Assembly (NCBI GenBank): GCA_963834705.1
Contig: CAWICV010000001.1
Span: 310,001 to 374,000, forward strand
Length of the DNA: 64,000 nucleotides
Direction: 5' to 3'
From: RYN-230 sp963834705
Lineage (GTDB): Bacteria > Actinomycetota > Actinomycetes > Streptosporangiales > Streptosporangiaceae
The notes under the pieces are model-generated. The model saw nothing but the letters and a program-made list of their open reading frames with translations, had not been told where the DNA came from and did not search any database. The position numbers and the translations under genes were made by a program. The stretch's first letter is position 1. Each line of letters begins with the position of its first letter. Of the stretch, positions 24,033 to 31,636 are shown piece by piece.

Positions 24033-24419
24033 CGCAGCGGGGACCGGCGCCCGTCCGGGCCAGGTGACCCTCAGTCAACGGTAACGCGTTAGAAAGGTGT
24101 GAGACCCCAGCGCCCGGACTTCCCGTCGTTCTACCGCGCGGTCAGGGATGACCGCAGATGCCCGCACTCATCCCCTGCGCCGGTGCCGGCCGCCGCTGCG
24201 GAGAGTGCTGGCCGCTGTGCGGAGGCCGGCAAGGATCCGTCCAGCGACGGCGCTGCGGGGGAGACGGCCGCGATCAGCCAGACGGGACCAGCAGGCGGTG
24301 AAGCTGGAGGGCCCCGGTTGGTTCCGGTAGGTGGTGAGCGAGATGATCGGTGACCCCAGATGGCGTGGCGGCGGCAGGTTCACTGGCGCAGCGTCCGGTC
24401 CCAGCGGAGTGATGTGGCT
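24033..24419. other. Non-coding stretch, decayed sequence
   Basis: No open frame here shows a recognisable domain, start and ribosome site together. The composition is that of coding DNA of the region, so it is probably eroded gene material. A palindrome or terminator near 24,033 is not evident. Confidence 0.5.
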
Positions 24420-24590
24420 GCAGCCGGGAAGCAGCCGCAGTACCCGGCGGTACCGCTGCTCCAGGTCCGAGCCGCCGCTCATCCGGCTGCTCCCGCTGCC
24501 GCCGGGCCGGTCAGGCCCAGTCTGGCCCGCACGGCCCGGGCGGCAGCGGCGTGCAGTTCGGCCTCCTCAGACAGCGCGCGCCGCCGAGGC
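24420..24590 (-). pseudogene. Relic of a PadR regulator tail and the start of its membrane-protein partner
   Basis: On the minus strand, about 30 residues reading RRALSEEAELHAAARAVRAR and ending GAAG end in a TGA that overlaps ATGAGC. From that ATG (24,482) follows MSGGSDLEQRYRRVLRLLPG, after which the frame loses sense. The pattern (end of a PadR helix, then LEQRYRRVLRLLPG) is the typical junction of PadR operons encoding a DUF1700/membrane protein in actinobacteria. Both genes are truncated here to short ends. Confidence 0.4.
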
Positions 24591-24597
24591 GTGCGCA

Positions 24598-24780
24598 GCG
24601 GCACTGGGCTGGTTCGCCGGCGCGCTTCCCGGCGAGCCGGTGGTGCTCTTTACCCAGACTGCCAACACCCGCTCGATGCGCCTTGCGGCGAAGCTGGGGT
24701 TCACCGAGGTAGAACGGTATGAAGCCTATGACGCCGAGCAGTGGTTCGGCATCTGGTCCCCGGCCACGCCGTCCGATTGA
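24598..24780 (+). pseudogene. GNAT acetyltransferase C-terminal fragment
   Basis: About 60 residues, AALGWFAGALPGEPVVLFTQ then TANTRSMRLAAKLGFTEVER, ending YDAEQWFGIWSP. The N-x-x-S-M-x-L-A-x-K-L-G-F-T-E-V string is the alpha-4/beta-7 end of GNAT acetyltransferases. The acetyl-CoA-binding part is missing and the upstream frame is unrelated, so it is a relic. Confidence 0.6.
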
Positions 24781-25398
24781 GCTCAGTCTGCATCTTGGAA
24801 TGACCGGGCCGTTCGTTCGTTCGGTCGGTCAGCAGTGACCTATTGTGCTGGTCTCGTACCAGGATTACCCTCGGCTGAGGATGTCGGTGACTCTGGGCTG
24901 CCTGGGAACAATGTCGTTCTAGGGGGAGGTCGACGTTGACAATTCTTCTGCCGGTTATCGCTTCGTGACAGTGACCGCGGTCACCGCTAACGGGCATCGG
25001 GGCACCTGTTGTTCTCGCCCAGCGGGCCGCACGATTACCCGAGCCTTAAACCGATATCAGCTACGGCACCGCTGGCCCCTCAAGGCCGGTGATCCTGGTC
25101 ACTTCTAGCGCCGCCCTAGCGGCGGCCTCACCTAACGCAGCCTTCGCAGGCCGACCTACGGGGCTGCCGCTGGGTGGCTACTCGATGAGAGTGTTCAGCA
25201 AAGGGGGATGTTCAGAGCGTTGAGGTGATCCTCCGGGGCATCGCACCACGCTGCCCAGCGGGGCACCTTCAGCTACGGCGGCCTGGCGCTCTGAACTGTC
25301 CCGCCCGCTGATCCACTGCAGAGAGTCCGCTGCCCGGCCCACATCCGGAGCCGGGCACCCTGCCCGGCCGTAGTTCCGGCGGTTGGGGGACAACACTC
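24781..25398. other. Gene-free interval before the secreted protein
   Basis: No convincing gene in 618 bp. It contains the 14-bp palindrome GTGACCGCGGTCAC at 24,971-24,984 and a GC-rich hairpin near 25,110 (GCCGC-CCTA-GCGGC), either of which might be a regulator site or terminator. The base composition is lower in G+C than the neighbourhood between 24,820 and 25,080. A promoter for the secreted protein should lie here but I cannot place it with confidence. Confidence 0.45.
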
Positions 25399-27624
25399 AT
25401 GAAAGCCATGCGCTACAAGATCGCGGTGCTGCTGTCGCTGCTATCCCTTCCGGGGATGCTCCTGGTCGCCACCGGGGGGCCGGCGGCGGCGGCGGCTCCG
25501 CACGGGAGTTCCGGGGGCGCTGTTAGCTCCTCAAGCCTGGGGTCATTCAAGCCGACCTTCGCCGGCCCGGCCGCTACTGGCTGCGCCGGCTGTCACCTGC
25601 TCACCGGCCCGGTCAACACACCGTCTACCGCGGCGGCCGCGTCGGGCCGCCAGGCGGGCAGCGTTCGGCAAGCCGGGAAACTTGACACCGCGCACGCGAT
25701 GATGCCGCCGGATCTCCGGCAGCTCCATGTCTCCGCGGCGCAGCGGCGCGCGCTCGGCGCCAACAGCCCCTCCAACCCGCTCCCGTCGGTGAGCTGCCAG
25801 CCGCTGGGCCCGGGCTGTGACAACATCAGCACCTCGGCGGGTGGCGCCACCGCCGTGAAGGGCCTGAACGCGGTCGACAGCGCCACGCACACCACCAACA
25901 TCTTTAAGGACGTTGAGCCCCCGGACCAGGGCCTGTGCGCTGGCAACGGGTTCGTGGTCGAGACCAACAACATCGGCGAGATCCTGGTCTTCAACACCGC
26001 TTTGCAGCGCAAGTCCGCGCCGATCTCGCTGGACGCGATCATGGGGCTCACGAAGAAGAACTGGAGCAGCGGCGGGGATCCCTCCTGCGTGTGGGACCCG
26101 GCCAACGGCGGGCACTGGTTCTTCACCCAGATCGTGTCGGCCAGCCCGGAGTCCAAGGGCGGCGCGTTCACCGGATGCTTCGCCGGCGTGGCCAACGAGT
26201 GCTCCGAGGGCATCGCGGTGACCGACGGCTCCAGCCCGTTCGGCCCCTATCACGTGTACTTCTCGCAGGCCGACTACAACCCGGCCGAGCCGGGCTACCC
26301 GTCCCTGCTCAACGACTTCGCGAAGATCTCGGTGACCCGGGACGCGTTCCTGATGTTCTATGACGAGTTCCCGCTTCTCCCGTCGACGCTGCCCGGCTTC
26401 GGTGGCGGTTTCTTCAACGGGGCGCAGGAGTTCGCGTTCCGCAAGAGCGCGCTGGAGCAGGGCCTGCCCACTGTGCTGGCCAACGGGCAGCCGAACCCGG
26501 CGGTCACGGTGGCGCGGCAGAACATGGGCCTGATCGGCACCCCGGACGGGACCTGCGCCCGCGACAAGGTGCTGCACGAGGGCGGCATCACCTGCTGGGC
26601 GGCGGTGATCCCGGCGCAGCCGGTGGCAGGCCAGTTCGACAACAGCCACGGCGGCACCGGGTTCATGCTGGCCTCGCTGGACTTCTACGGGTTCGCGGCG
26701 GTCTCGCCGACTTCCGGTGACAACCGGCTCGCGGCGTGGGCCTGGACCGGGCTGTCCGCCCTCAACACCAACGGCTGCGCCAGTTGCAGCGCCGCCATCC
26801 GGTTCACCGGCCAGCTGTTCTCCGGCGTGGACCGCTACTTCGACCCCGAACTGACAGTGAACGGCTACCAGGCCTCTGTCGGCCCGCAGAAGACCGGGCC
26901 GATACCGCTGGGCAAGGACTGCAGCGCCATCCCGCCACCGCCCACCACGACGGGCCCCTGCCCGGAGGGCGGGATCAACTCCAACGGCGACTTCCTGACG
27001 CAGGTCGCGCAGGCGCAAGGCCAGATGTGGGGAAGCACCGCCACCCAGATCGCGCAGACATACGCCGGGGCCAGCGCGGAGATCCACCAGAGCGCGGTGT
27101 ACTGGGTGGTCGGTACCCGCTCGTTCGACAAGACCGGCAAGTTCACGCTGACCAGCCAGGGGTACGTCTCGGCGAAGCACGAAGACCTGGAATTCCCGTC
27201 CATGGCCGCGCCGCCCGCCAGTGGCGGCCGGGCGATCATGGACTTCACGCTGAACGGCAACGGCGGCCCGACCGGCGCCAACCATGGCGGCTTCTTCCCG
27301 AGCAGCGCCTACGGCAGGCTGACCAGCACCTCCGGCGGCCTGCTCAAGTCCACGATCAACGTCGCGAATCTGGGCAAGTCCCCGCAGGACGGCTTCACCG
27401 AGTACCAGGGCTTCCCGGTCACCCCGACCCGGCCCCGCTGGGGAGACTACAGCTGGGCGCTGTTCGTGCCCGGAACCGGCGGGCGGATCTACTTCGCCAA
27501 CGAGTACATCCAGTTCCCGAACTGCACCGGGAAGGCGTTCAATCCCACCGCGATCGGTACCTGCGGCGGGACTAGGGACGGCATGGCGAACTGGGGGACG
27601 TCGGTCAACTTCGTCACCCCATGA
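25399..27624 (+). CDS. Large secreted protein of unknown function
   Basis: 741 residues. The signal peptide is clear: MKAMRYK, a leucine-rich core (LLSLLSLPGMLLVATGG) and an AAAAAP cleavage region near residue 33. The mature part begins with low-complexity serine, then has one Cys-x2-Cys-His (Cys62, Cys65, His66), the minimal haem-c motif. The long C-terminal region has repeated GDPSCVWDPANGGHWFFTQI- and DNRLAAWAWTGLSAL-type segments that suggest a beta-propeller, with at least ten further cysteines that may form disulfides. I do not know the family. ATG at 25,399 is preceded by GGGGGAC. A strong hairpin follows the stop. Confidence 0.85.
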   Translation: MKAMRYKIAVLLSLLSLPGMLLVATGGPAAAAAPHGSSGGAVSSSSLGSFKPTFAGPAATGCAGCHLLTGPVNTPSTAAAASGRQAGSVRQAGKLDTAHAMMPPDLRQLHVSAAQRRALGANSPSNPLPSVSCQPLGPGCDNISTSAGGATAVKGLNAVDSATHTTNIFKDVEPPDQGLCAGNGFVVETNNIGEILVFNTALQRKSAPISLDAIMGLTKKNWSSGGDPSCVWDPANGGHWFFTQIVSASPESKGGAFTGCFAGVANECSEGIAVTDGSSPFGPYHVYFSQADYNPAEPGYPSLLNDFAKISVTRDAFLMFYDEFPLLPSTLPGFGGGFFNGAQEFAFRKSALEQGLPTVLANGQPNPAVTVARQNMGLIGTPDGTCARDKVLHEGGITCWAAVIPAQPVAGQFDNSHGGTGFMLASLDFYGFAAVSPTSGDNRLAAWAWTGLSALNTNGCASCSAAIRFTGQLFSGVDRYFDPELTVNGYQASVGPQKTGPIPLGKDCSAIPPPPTTTGPCPEGGINSNGDFLTQVAQAQGQMWGSTATQIAQTYAGASAEIHQSAVYWVVGTRSFDKTGKFTLTSQGYVSAKHEDLEFPSMAAPPASGGRAIMDFTLNGNGGPTGANHGGFFPSSAYGRLTSTSGGLLKSTINVANLGKSPQDGFTEYQGFPVTPTRPRWGDYSWALFVPGTGGRIYFANEYIQFPNCTGKAFNPTAIGTCGGTRDGMANWGTSVNFVTP

Positions 27625-27643
27625 CACAATCCGAACCAAGTAA

Positions 27644-27686
27644 CGGATGCCGCACCTCGCAAAACCACGGCGAGGTGCGGCATCCG
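27644..27686 (+). terminator. Intrinsic-type terminator hairpin
   Basis: Arms 27,644-27,660 and 27,670-27,686 pair perfectly over 17 bp (CGGATGCCGCACCTCGC) around a 9-base loop, 20 bases after the secreted protein stop. No U run follows, as is common in high-G+C actinobacteria. Confidence 0.85.
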
Positions 27687-27776
27687 CGGAGAGGCTCCGA
27701 CCGCGCTACTTTACATAATGCTCATTATCGGCGTTTGGCAAACGGGGGCTGCAGCCAGCGGTCCCAAATCGGCGGA

Positions 27777-27781
27777 GCCGA
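27777..27781. repeat. Left 5-bp target-site duplication of the Tn7-like element
   Basis: GCCGA directly precedes the 5'-TGTCC end of the element and is repeated directly after the other end at 31,637-31,641. Confidence 0.9.
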
Positions 27782-27913
27782 TGTCCTGTCTCACTGAATC
27801 TGGTCCGATCCGGCCAGCTGTCTCACTAAATCTGGTCCCAAGCCGAACTACAGGCTGTAGTTGTCTCACTAAAGGTGGTCCGTACTTGGCGTTTGTCTCA
27901 CCGAATCTGGTCC
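27782..27913 (+). repeat. Left end array of putative TnsB sites
   Basis: Direct copies start at 27,787, 27,819, 27,862 and 27,894 (20 bp each; spacings 32, 43, 32). Differences are confined to positions 9-14: CTGAAT, CTAAAT, CTAAAG and CCGAAT; TGTCTCA and TGGTCC are invariant in nearly all. The array ends 54 bp before the tnsA start. Confidence 0.88.
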
Positions 27914-27967
27914 CTCACGCGTGTCGTCGCGCGGTTCTCTCCTTGCCCAGTCGTAGATTCAGGCGTT

Positions 27968-28534
27968 ATGGAGGGTCTAGCAGCGGTCTCGCCACTTAAT
28001 GTGACGGCCTTATCTGCCGAGTTCTTCGACAGTGCTGGGTCCCGCCGCCGCGGCCCATGGAGCGAGGTGTGGTGTAACTCGTTCGAGCGGGCCGCGCCGG
28101 TGAGGTCGTTCCCGTCGTTCAAGCGGCAGAGGAACTTCACCGGCCTCTACTACGCGGCGACGATGGATGCCCACGTTGGGTTCGAGTCGTGGCTGGAACG
28201 CGACGTCGCGATGACGCTGGACTTCGACTCCCGGGTGGTGGCGTTCTCATCTCAGCCGTTCTGGCTGTCGTGGCCAGAAGACGGCGCGCAGCGCCAGCAT
28301 GGACCCGACTTCTTCGCCCGGCTGGCCGACGGCACGGGTGCCGTGATCGACGTGAGGCCCGATAACCGGATCAAGCCACGGGATGCCCGCGCGTTCGCTG
28401 TCGCTGAGGCAGCGTGCCGGCAGGTGGGCTGGGTTTACCAGCTCTGCCGGCCCGTGGTGGGCCGGGTAACCCCTGCCCCGGAATTCGGCGTCTATCGGAG
28501 GAAGACGGGAAAGCAGAGCAGAGATCATGAATGA
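27968..28534 (+). CDS. tnsA: TnsA-like transposase endonuclease subunit
   Basis: 188 residues. The TnsA nuclease core is seen as GFESWLERDVAMTLDF (Glu73 and Glu77), then HGPDFFARLADG (Asp114) and VIDVRPDNRI (127-134). Tn7 TnsA uses Glu, Asp and Gln/Lys in these positions to cut the 5' ends; here Lys is replaced by Arg130, as I recall from other actinobacterial relatives. The C-terminal domain that contacts TnsC in Tn7 is short. ATG at 27,968 has TAGATT about 9 bases upstream, so the message may be leaderless. Its stop overlaps the next gene (ATGA), a cargo methyltransferase. Confidence 0.8.
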   Translation: MEGLAAVSPLNVTALSAEFFDSAGSRRRGPWSEVWCNSFERAAPVRSFPSFKRQRNFTGLYYAATMDAHVGFESWLERDVAMTLDFDSRVVAFSSQPFWLSWPEDGAQRQHGPDFFARLADGTGAVIDVRPDNRIKPRDARAFAVAEAACRQVGWVYQLCRPVVGRVTPAPEFGVYRRKTGKQSRDHE

Positions 28535-29373
28535 CAGTCCTTCACCCTCGGGTGGTCGCCGCCGAGTTTGCCCGCCTATGCGAGGCCAAGGAGACTGGCC
28601 AGATGGACCTGCGTACAGCCTGGCAAGAACGTGCAGATACCTGGGTTCGCTGGGCCAGATCACCGGACCTGGACGATGATTTCTGGCGGTTTAACCTGCC
28701 CCATTTCCTGGACCTCCTGCCGCCCCCGGGGCGCCTGACCGTGGACGTGGGCTGCGGCGAAGGCCGCCTCGGGCGCATCCTCGCCGCAGCCGGACACCAG
28801 GTCGTCGGATGCGATGCAACGTTCCCCCTCGTCAAGGCAGCCGCCGAAGCACCACAGCCCGGGGCCGCCGTCGTCGCCGACGCCGCCAAGCTGCCTATCG
28901 GCGACCATGCAGCTGACCTCGTCATCGCCTTCATGTGCCTGCATGACTTCGACGACATGACGGCCGGAGTCGGAGAAGCCGCGCGCATCCTCGCGCCAGA
29001 CGGCAGGTTCGCCATCGCCCTCCTGCATCCCGTCTTCACCACGCGCCTCACCGGCAGCTACGCGGACGAGCAGCCTTACACCCTCACCATCGACAGAGCT
29101 GGGCAGACCATGACCTACCGCGGAAGACACCGCCCACTCACCGCCTACACCACAGCCCTGGCAGCCGCAGGCCTGGCAATCGGGACAATCCGCGAACCGC
29201 TCAAGACCAGCAGCGGCAAAAACACCATGCCCTTCCTGCATCTGCTCGCCCGCCATCAACGCCCTGACCGGCGAGAGCAGACGCCTCCGAAAGGATCGTT
29301 AGGCTGTGATGGTGCGCGTCAGGCCGAGACAGGTGTTCGCGTTTTCCGGAGTCTTAAACCGCCCCCCAGATGA
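28531..29373 (+). CDS. Class I SAM-dependent methyltransferase (transposon cargo)
   Basis: 280 residues if read from the ATG that overlaps the tnsA stop; ATG at 28,603 (MDLRTAW), with AAGGAG nine bases upstream, is a credible alternative. Motif I is VDVGCGEGRLGR (about 71-82); post-I is VVGCDATFPLV; PIGDHAADLVIAFMCLHDFD and ARILAPDGRFAIALLHP follow. It resembles small-molecule methyltransferases of actinobacteria. The last 50 residues after LLARHQRPD look non-conserved and overlap the start of the next gene by 68 bases, so the true C-terminus may have been extended. Confidence 0.85.
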   Translation: MTVLHPRVVAAEFARLCEAKETGQMDLRTAWQERADTWVRWARSPDLDDDFWRFNLPHFLDLLPPPGRLTVDVGCGEGRLGRILAAAGHQVVGCDATFPLVKAAAEAPQPGAAVVADAAKLPIGDHAADLVIAFMCLHDFDDMTAGVGEAARILAPDGRFAIALLHPVFTTRLTGSYADEQPYTLTIDRAGQTMTYRGRHRPLTAYTTALAAAGLAIGTIREPLKTSSGKNTMPFLHLLARHQRPDRREQTPPKGSLGCDGARQAETGVRVFRSLKPPPR

Positions 29374-30040
29374 GAAGCGTGACCCGGCGTTCCTTGAGTA
29401 CGCGGTGAGCCTCGCCGCTGGCCACGGGAAGAAACGAGTCTGCTTCATCCCCACGGCCACCGGTGATTCCCCGTCCGCCATCGAAGCGGTGACCGAGGTT
29501 TTCGCCGACCGTGCGGACGTCACCTTCAGCGTGCTCACGCTGTTCACCCGGCCCAGCGTTCCCGATATCGAGGCGCACCTGCTGGCGCAAGACGTCCTGC
29601 TGATCGGGGGCGGCAGCGTGGTAAACCTGATGGCGGTGTGGCGGGCGCACGGCCTGGCCCCGGTTATGCGGGAATGCTGGGAGACAGGGGTGGTTCTCGC
29701 TGGGTGGAGCGCCGGCAGCCTGTGCTGGCACCGCGGCGGCCCCACCGATTCCTTCGGCGACTCCCTGGCCGTGTTCACCAACGGCCTGGACCTCCTGCCC
29801 TACAGCAACGGGGTTCATGATTCCCTCGGCGACCAGCCCCGCCGCCGCGTCTACCGCGACTACGTAGCCCACGGTGAACTTCCAGCCGGGTACGCTACCG
29901 AGGACGGCGTCGGTCTGCACTACATCGGCACCGAACTGCACGAAGCCGTCGCCATGCGCGACGGCGCCCAGGCCTGGTGGGTGGAACCCTCCCCCGGCGG
30001 CGGCTACCGCGATGAACCAATCCCTCCGCGCAGGCTCTGA
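29306..30040 (+). CDS. Peptidase E-like (S51) protein (transposon cargo)
   Basis: 244 residues from GTG at 29,306 (ATG at 29,309 is the next codon). The S51 fold is clear: KRVCFIPTATGDSPSAIEAV, VLLIGGGSVVNLMAVWRAHG, and the nucleophile elbow GWSAGS with Ser135, followed by a conserved SFGDSLAVFTNGLDLLPYSNG region. Peptidase E cleaves Asp-X dipeptides; the broader family includes cyanophycinase and MccF-like immunity enzymes. AAAGGA lies upstream. In this context a role in destroying a peptide-like toxin is possible but not shown. Confidence 0.88.
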   Translation: MMVRVRPRQVFAFSGVLNRPPDEKRDPAFLEYAVSLAAGHGKKRVCFIPTATGDSPSAIEAVTEVFADRADVTFSVLTLFTRPSVPDIEAHLLAQDVLLIGGGSVVNLMAVWRAHGLAPVMRECWETGVVLAGWSAGSLCWHRGGPTDSFGDSLAVFTNGLDLLPYSNGVHDSLGDQPRRRVYRDYVAHGELPAGYATEDGVGLHYIGTELHEAVAMRDGAQAWWVEPSPGGGYRDEPIPPRRL

Positions 30041-30055
30041 CTGGCCGGTGGGTCT

Positions 30056-30190
30056 GTGTCGATCAGCACAGATGACCGCACGGTCCAGCTCGACAAGGTG
30101 CACATCACCGCGGCGGTGGCCGACGCCTTGCTCTGGGCTGCGCTCTTGCCCGATAACGGCACCGTTCCTGTCAGCGGGCGACCCGCTTGA
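30056..30190 (+). CDS. Possible 44-residue small protein
   Basis: A short frame VSISTDDRTVQLDKVHITAA, VADALLWAALLPDNGTVPVS and GRPA from GTG to TGA lies between the peptidase-E-like gene and the convergent VOC gene. Its codons look like those of real genes and the sequence is amphipathic. It has no recognisable domain and only a weak ribosome site. It may be a relic of a larger gene. Confidence 0.3.
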   Translation: MSISTDDRTVQLDKVHITAAVADALLWAALLPDNGTVPVSGRPA

Positions 30191-30240
30191 CATGGATACA
30201 TTCGGGCCGTCGCTCGCCTCGCCGCCAGTCCATTGCTGGT

Positions 30241-30615
30241 TCAGTCTGCGCTACGACGGCCGAAGACGATGCAGAGTGGGTGACCAACCGGATCGAGGAA
30301 GACTCGGAAGCCTGTTTCACTTTCAGCCACCATGCGGGTCGCGCCTAGGGCAAGCAACTCTTGTTCGGCCCGGTCGGCATCGTCCACCCGGATATCCAGA
30401 TGCATCTGCTGGGGATACGCGGGGTCCGGCCAGCGCGGCGGACTCCAGGTGGCAACGCGCTGGAAAGCCAGTTCGCGCAGGCCGCCCCCGGTGCCGATGA
30501 CCACCCAGTTGCCGATGTCCTCGTTGATCGTCATCCCAAGCACCTGGCAGTAGAACTCGGCAAGGGCCTGAGGGTCGGGGCAGTCAATCACCGTCTTTTC
30601 GAGGCGTCGAATCAT
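30241..30615 (-). CDS. VOC family protein (transposon cargo)
   Basis: 124 residues from ATG at 30,615. A typical single VOC module: TVIDCPDPQALAEFYCQVLG, then WVVIGTGGGLRELAFQRVAT, QQMHLDIRVDDADRAEQELL and a closing FRVFLDPVGHPLCIVFGRR. Conserved His in QMHLDI and the two paired beta-alpha-beta units fit the glyoxalase/bleomycin-resistance superfamily. It is divergent from the hydrolase gene (39-bp gap) and convergent with the peptidase-E-like unit. Confidence 0.85.
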   Translation of the reverse strand: MIRRLEKTVIDCPDPQALAEFYCQVLGMTINEDIGNWVVIGTGGGLRELAFQRVATWSPPRWPDPAYPQQMHLDIRVDDADRAEQELLALGATRMVAESETGFRVFLDPVGHPLCIVFGRRSAD

Positions 30616-30654
30616 ATCGGTAAGGATGCCAGCACGCCGTGCTTGAATCACTCG

Positions 30655-31509
30655 GTGACTAGTTGCATCGAATGGCTTGGTGAGGCGGCCGGTGAGAGCG
30701 TGGTCGAACGATCATTCGTGCTGAGCCGCCACTCGGGCGCCGTGCCGGGGGTGGTGTGGTCGTCCAGGACCCCGGCGGCGTCTCCGGCGGTGTTGCTCTG
30801 TCACGGCGGCAGCGGGCACAAGCGCAGCGCACGCCACATCCGGATGGGGCGTTGGCTCGCATCCACGGCAGGGCTTTCCGTCGTCGCTATCGACGGGCCT
30901 TACCACGGGGACCGGATACCATCCCCGGCGAATCCTGCCGCATACCAGCAGCTGGTCGTTGACGAGGGCGTGCAGAGCGTTATGGTCCGGATGACCAAGG
31001 ATTGGCTGGAGACCGTGAATGAGTTGGCGGCCCAGGATCTCTTGGACGATACGAACGTCAGCGTTTTCGGCATGTCGATGGGCACGCGTTTCGGGCTCCC
31101 CGTCGCAGCCGCGCTGAGAGCGCGGCTGCGGTGCGCGGTGTCCGGCAAGTTCGGGGTCCGCCAGACCGGAGAGATCCATCCCGGGCTGTGCTCTCCTGAG
31201 CTGACGCTGACAGCGGCACGCGCCATTTCCGCACCTGTGCTGTTTCACGTGCAGTGGGACGACGAGGTCTTCCCGCGCGACGGGCAGTTCGAGCTGTTCG
31301 GCGCGCTGGCCTCCGAAGACAAGTGCCTGTTCACGAGATCAGGCCAGCACGCCGAGACCCACCCCGACGATGAGGCATCGTGGCAGCAGTTCATCGCCAT
31401 CACGTCCACACCCCACTGCCCTATCTCACCGCATCTGGTCCGAGGGCTGACCAACAGCATGGTCCAGGCCGGACCCCTGAATTCCAAGGTCACGGACCAG
31501 ATTCAGTGA
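30655..31509 (+). CDS. Alpha/beta hydrolase, dienelactone-hydrolase-like (transposon cargo)
   Basis: 284 residues from GTG at 30,655. The oxyanion HGGSGHKR is at 50-57, nucleophile Ser141 in GMSMG, Asp202 in QWDDEVFP and His232 in SGQHAETHP. This is the FrsA/dienelactone group. The C-terminal ~40 residues (from TSTPHC) lie in the transposon's right end: one putative TnsB site (31,422-31,441) is inside the gene and the stop is inside another (31,494-31,513). The native C-terminus has therefore probably been replaced by end sequence. Confidence 0.82.
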   Translation: MTSCIEWLGEAAGESVVERSFVLSRHSGAVPGVVWSSRTPAASPAVLLCHGGSGHKRSARHIRMGRWLASTAGLSVVAIDGPYHGDRIPSPANPAAYQQLVVDEGVQSVMVRMTKDWLETVNELAAQDLLDDTNVSVFGMSMGTRFGLPVAAALRARLRCAVSGKFGVRQTGEIHPGLCSPELTLTAARAISAPVLFHVQWDDEVFPRDGQFELFGALASEDKCLFTRSGQHAETHPDDEASWQQFIAITSTPHCPISPHLVRGLTNSMVQAGPLNSKVTDQIQ

Positions 31510-31636
31510 GACACCCCGGTGGTTAGACCACCGAGGGACCAGATTCAGTGAGACACCGGGGGCAAGACTGTCTCACTGAATCTGGTCGTCGCAGATCAGG
31601 GCGTTGGCCTGGGACCAGATTCGCTGAGACAGGACA
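31422..31636. repeat. Right end array of putative TnsB sites
   Basis: Inward-facing copies (reverse orientation) start at 31,494, 31,536 and 31,612; two more copies point the other way at 31,422 and 31,569. The outermost copy (31,612-31,631) is followed by GGACA, closing the element. Copies at 31,494 and 31,536 match the 20-bp word exactly; 31,569 matches 19 of 20. Confidence 0.85.

Larger units (their letters stand above)
27782..31636. mobile_element. Tn7-like transposon carrying tnsA and cargo, without tnsB/tnsC
   Basis: 3,855 bp bounded by terminal inverted repeats that start TGTCCTGTCTCA and match at 23 of 25 positions, flanked by the direct repeat GCCGA (5 bp). Both ends hold arrays of the 20-bp word TGTCTCACTGAATCTGGTCC: four direct copies on the left and five on the right in mixed orientation. 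TGT ends, multiple 20-22 bp transposase sites and 5-bp duplications are the hallmarks of the Tn7/Tn5053/Mu group. Inside are a TnsA-like endonuclease gene and a cargo of methyltransferase, peptidase-E-like, VOC and hydrolase genes. No TnsB, TnsC, TnsD or TniQ is present, so it must be moved in trans or be dead. Confidence 0.88.

Noticed and set aside
24099..24160. A short match to the start of type I-G Cas3-like helicases (PDFPSFYRAV)
   Set aside because: Only about ten residues agree, no helicase motifs follow, and no other cas gene or CRISPR repeat is seen.
24936..24964. TTGACA as a promoter -35
   Set aside because: No acceptable -10 at 16-18 bp and no gene start downstream within reach.
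30700..30720. TCGAACGATCATTCGT as a second SOS box
   Set aside because: It matches only partly in the right half and lies inside the hydrolase coding region.
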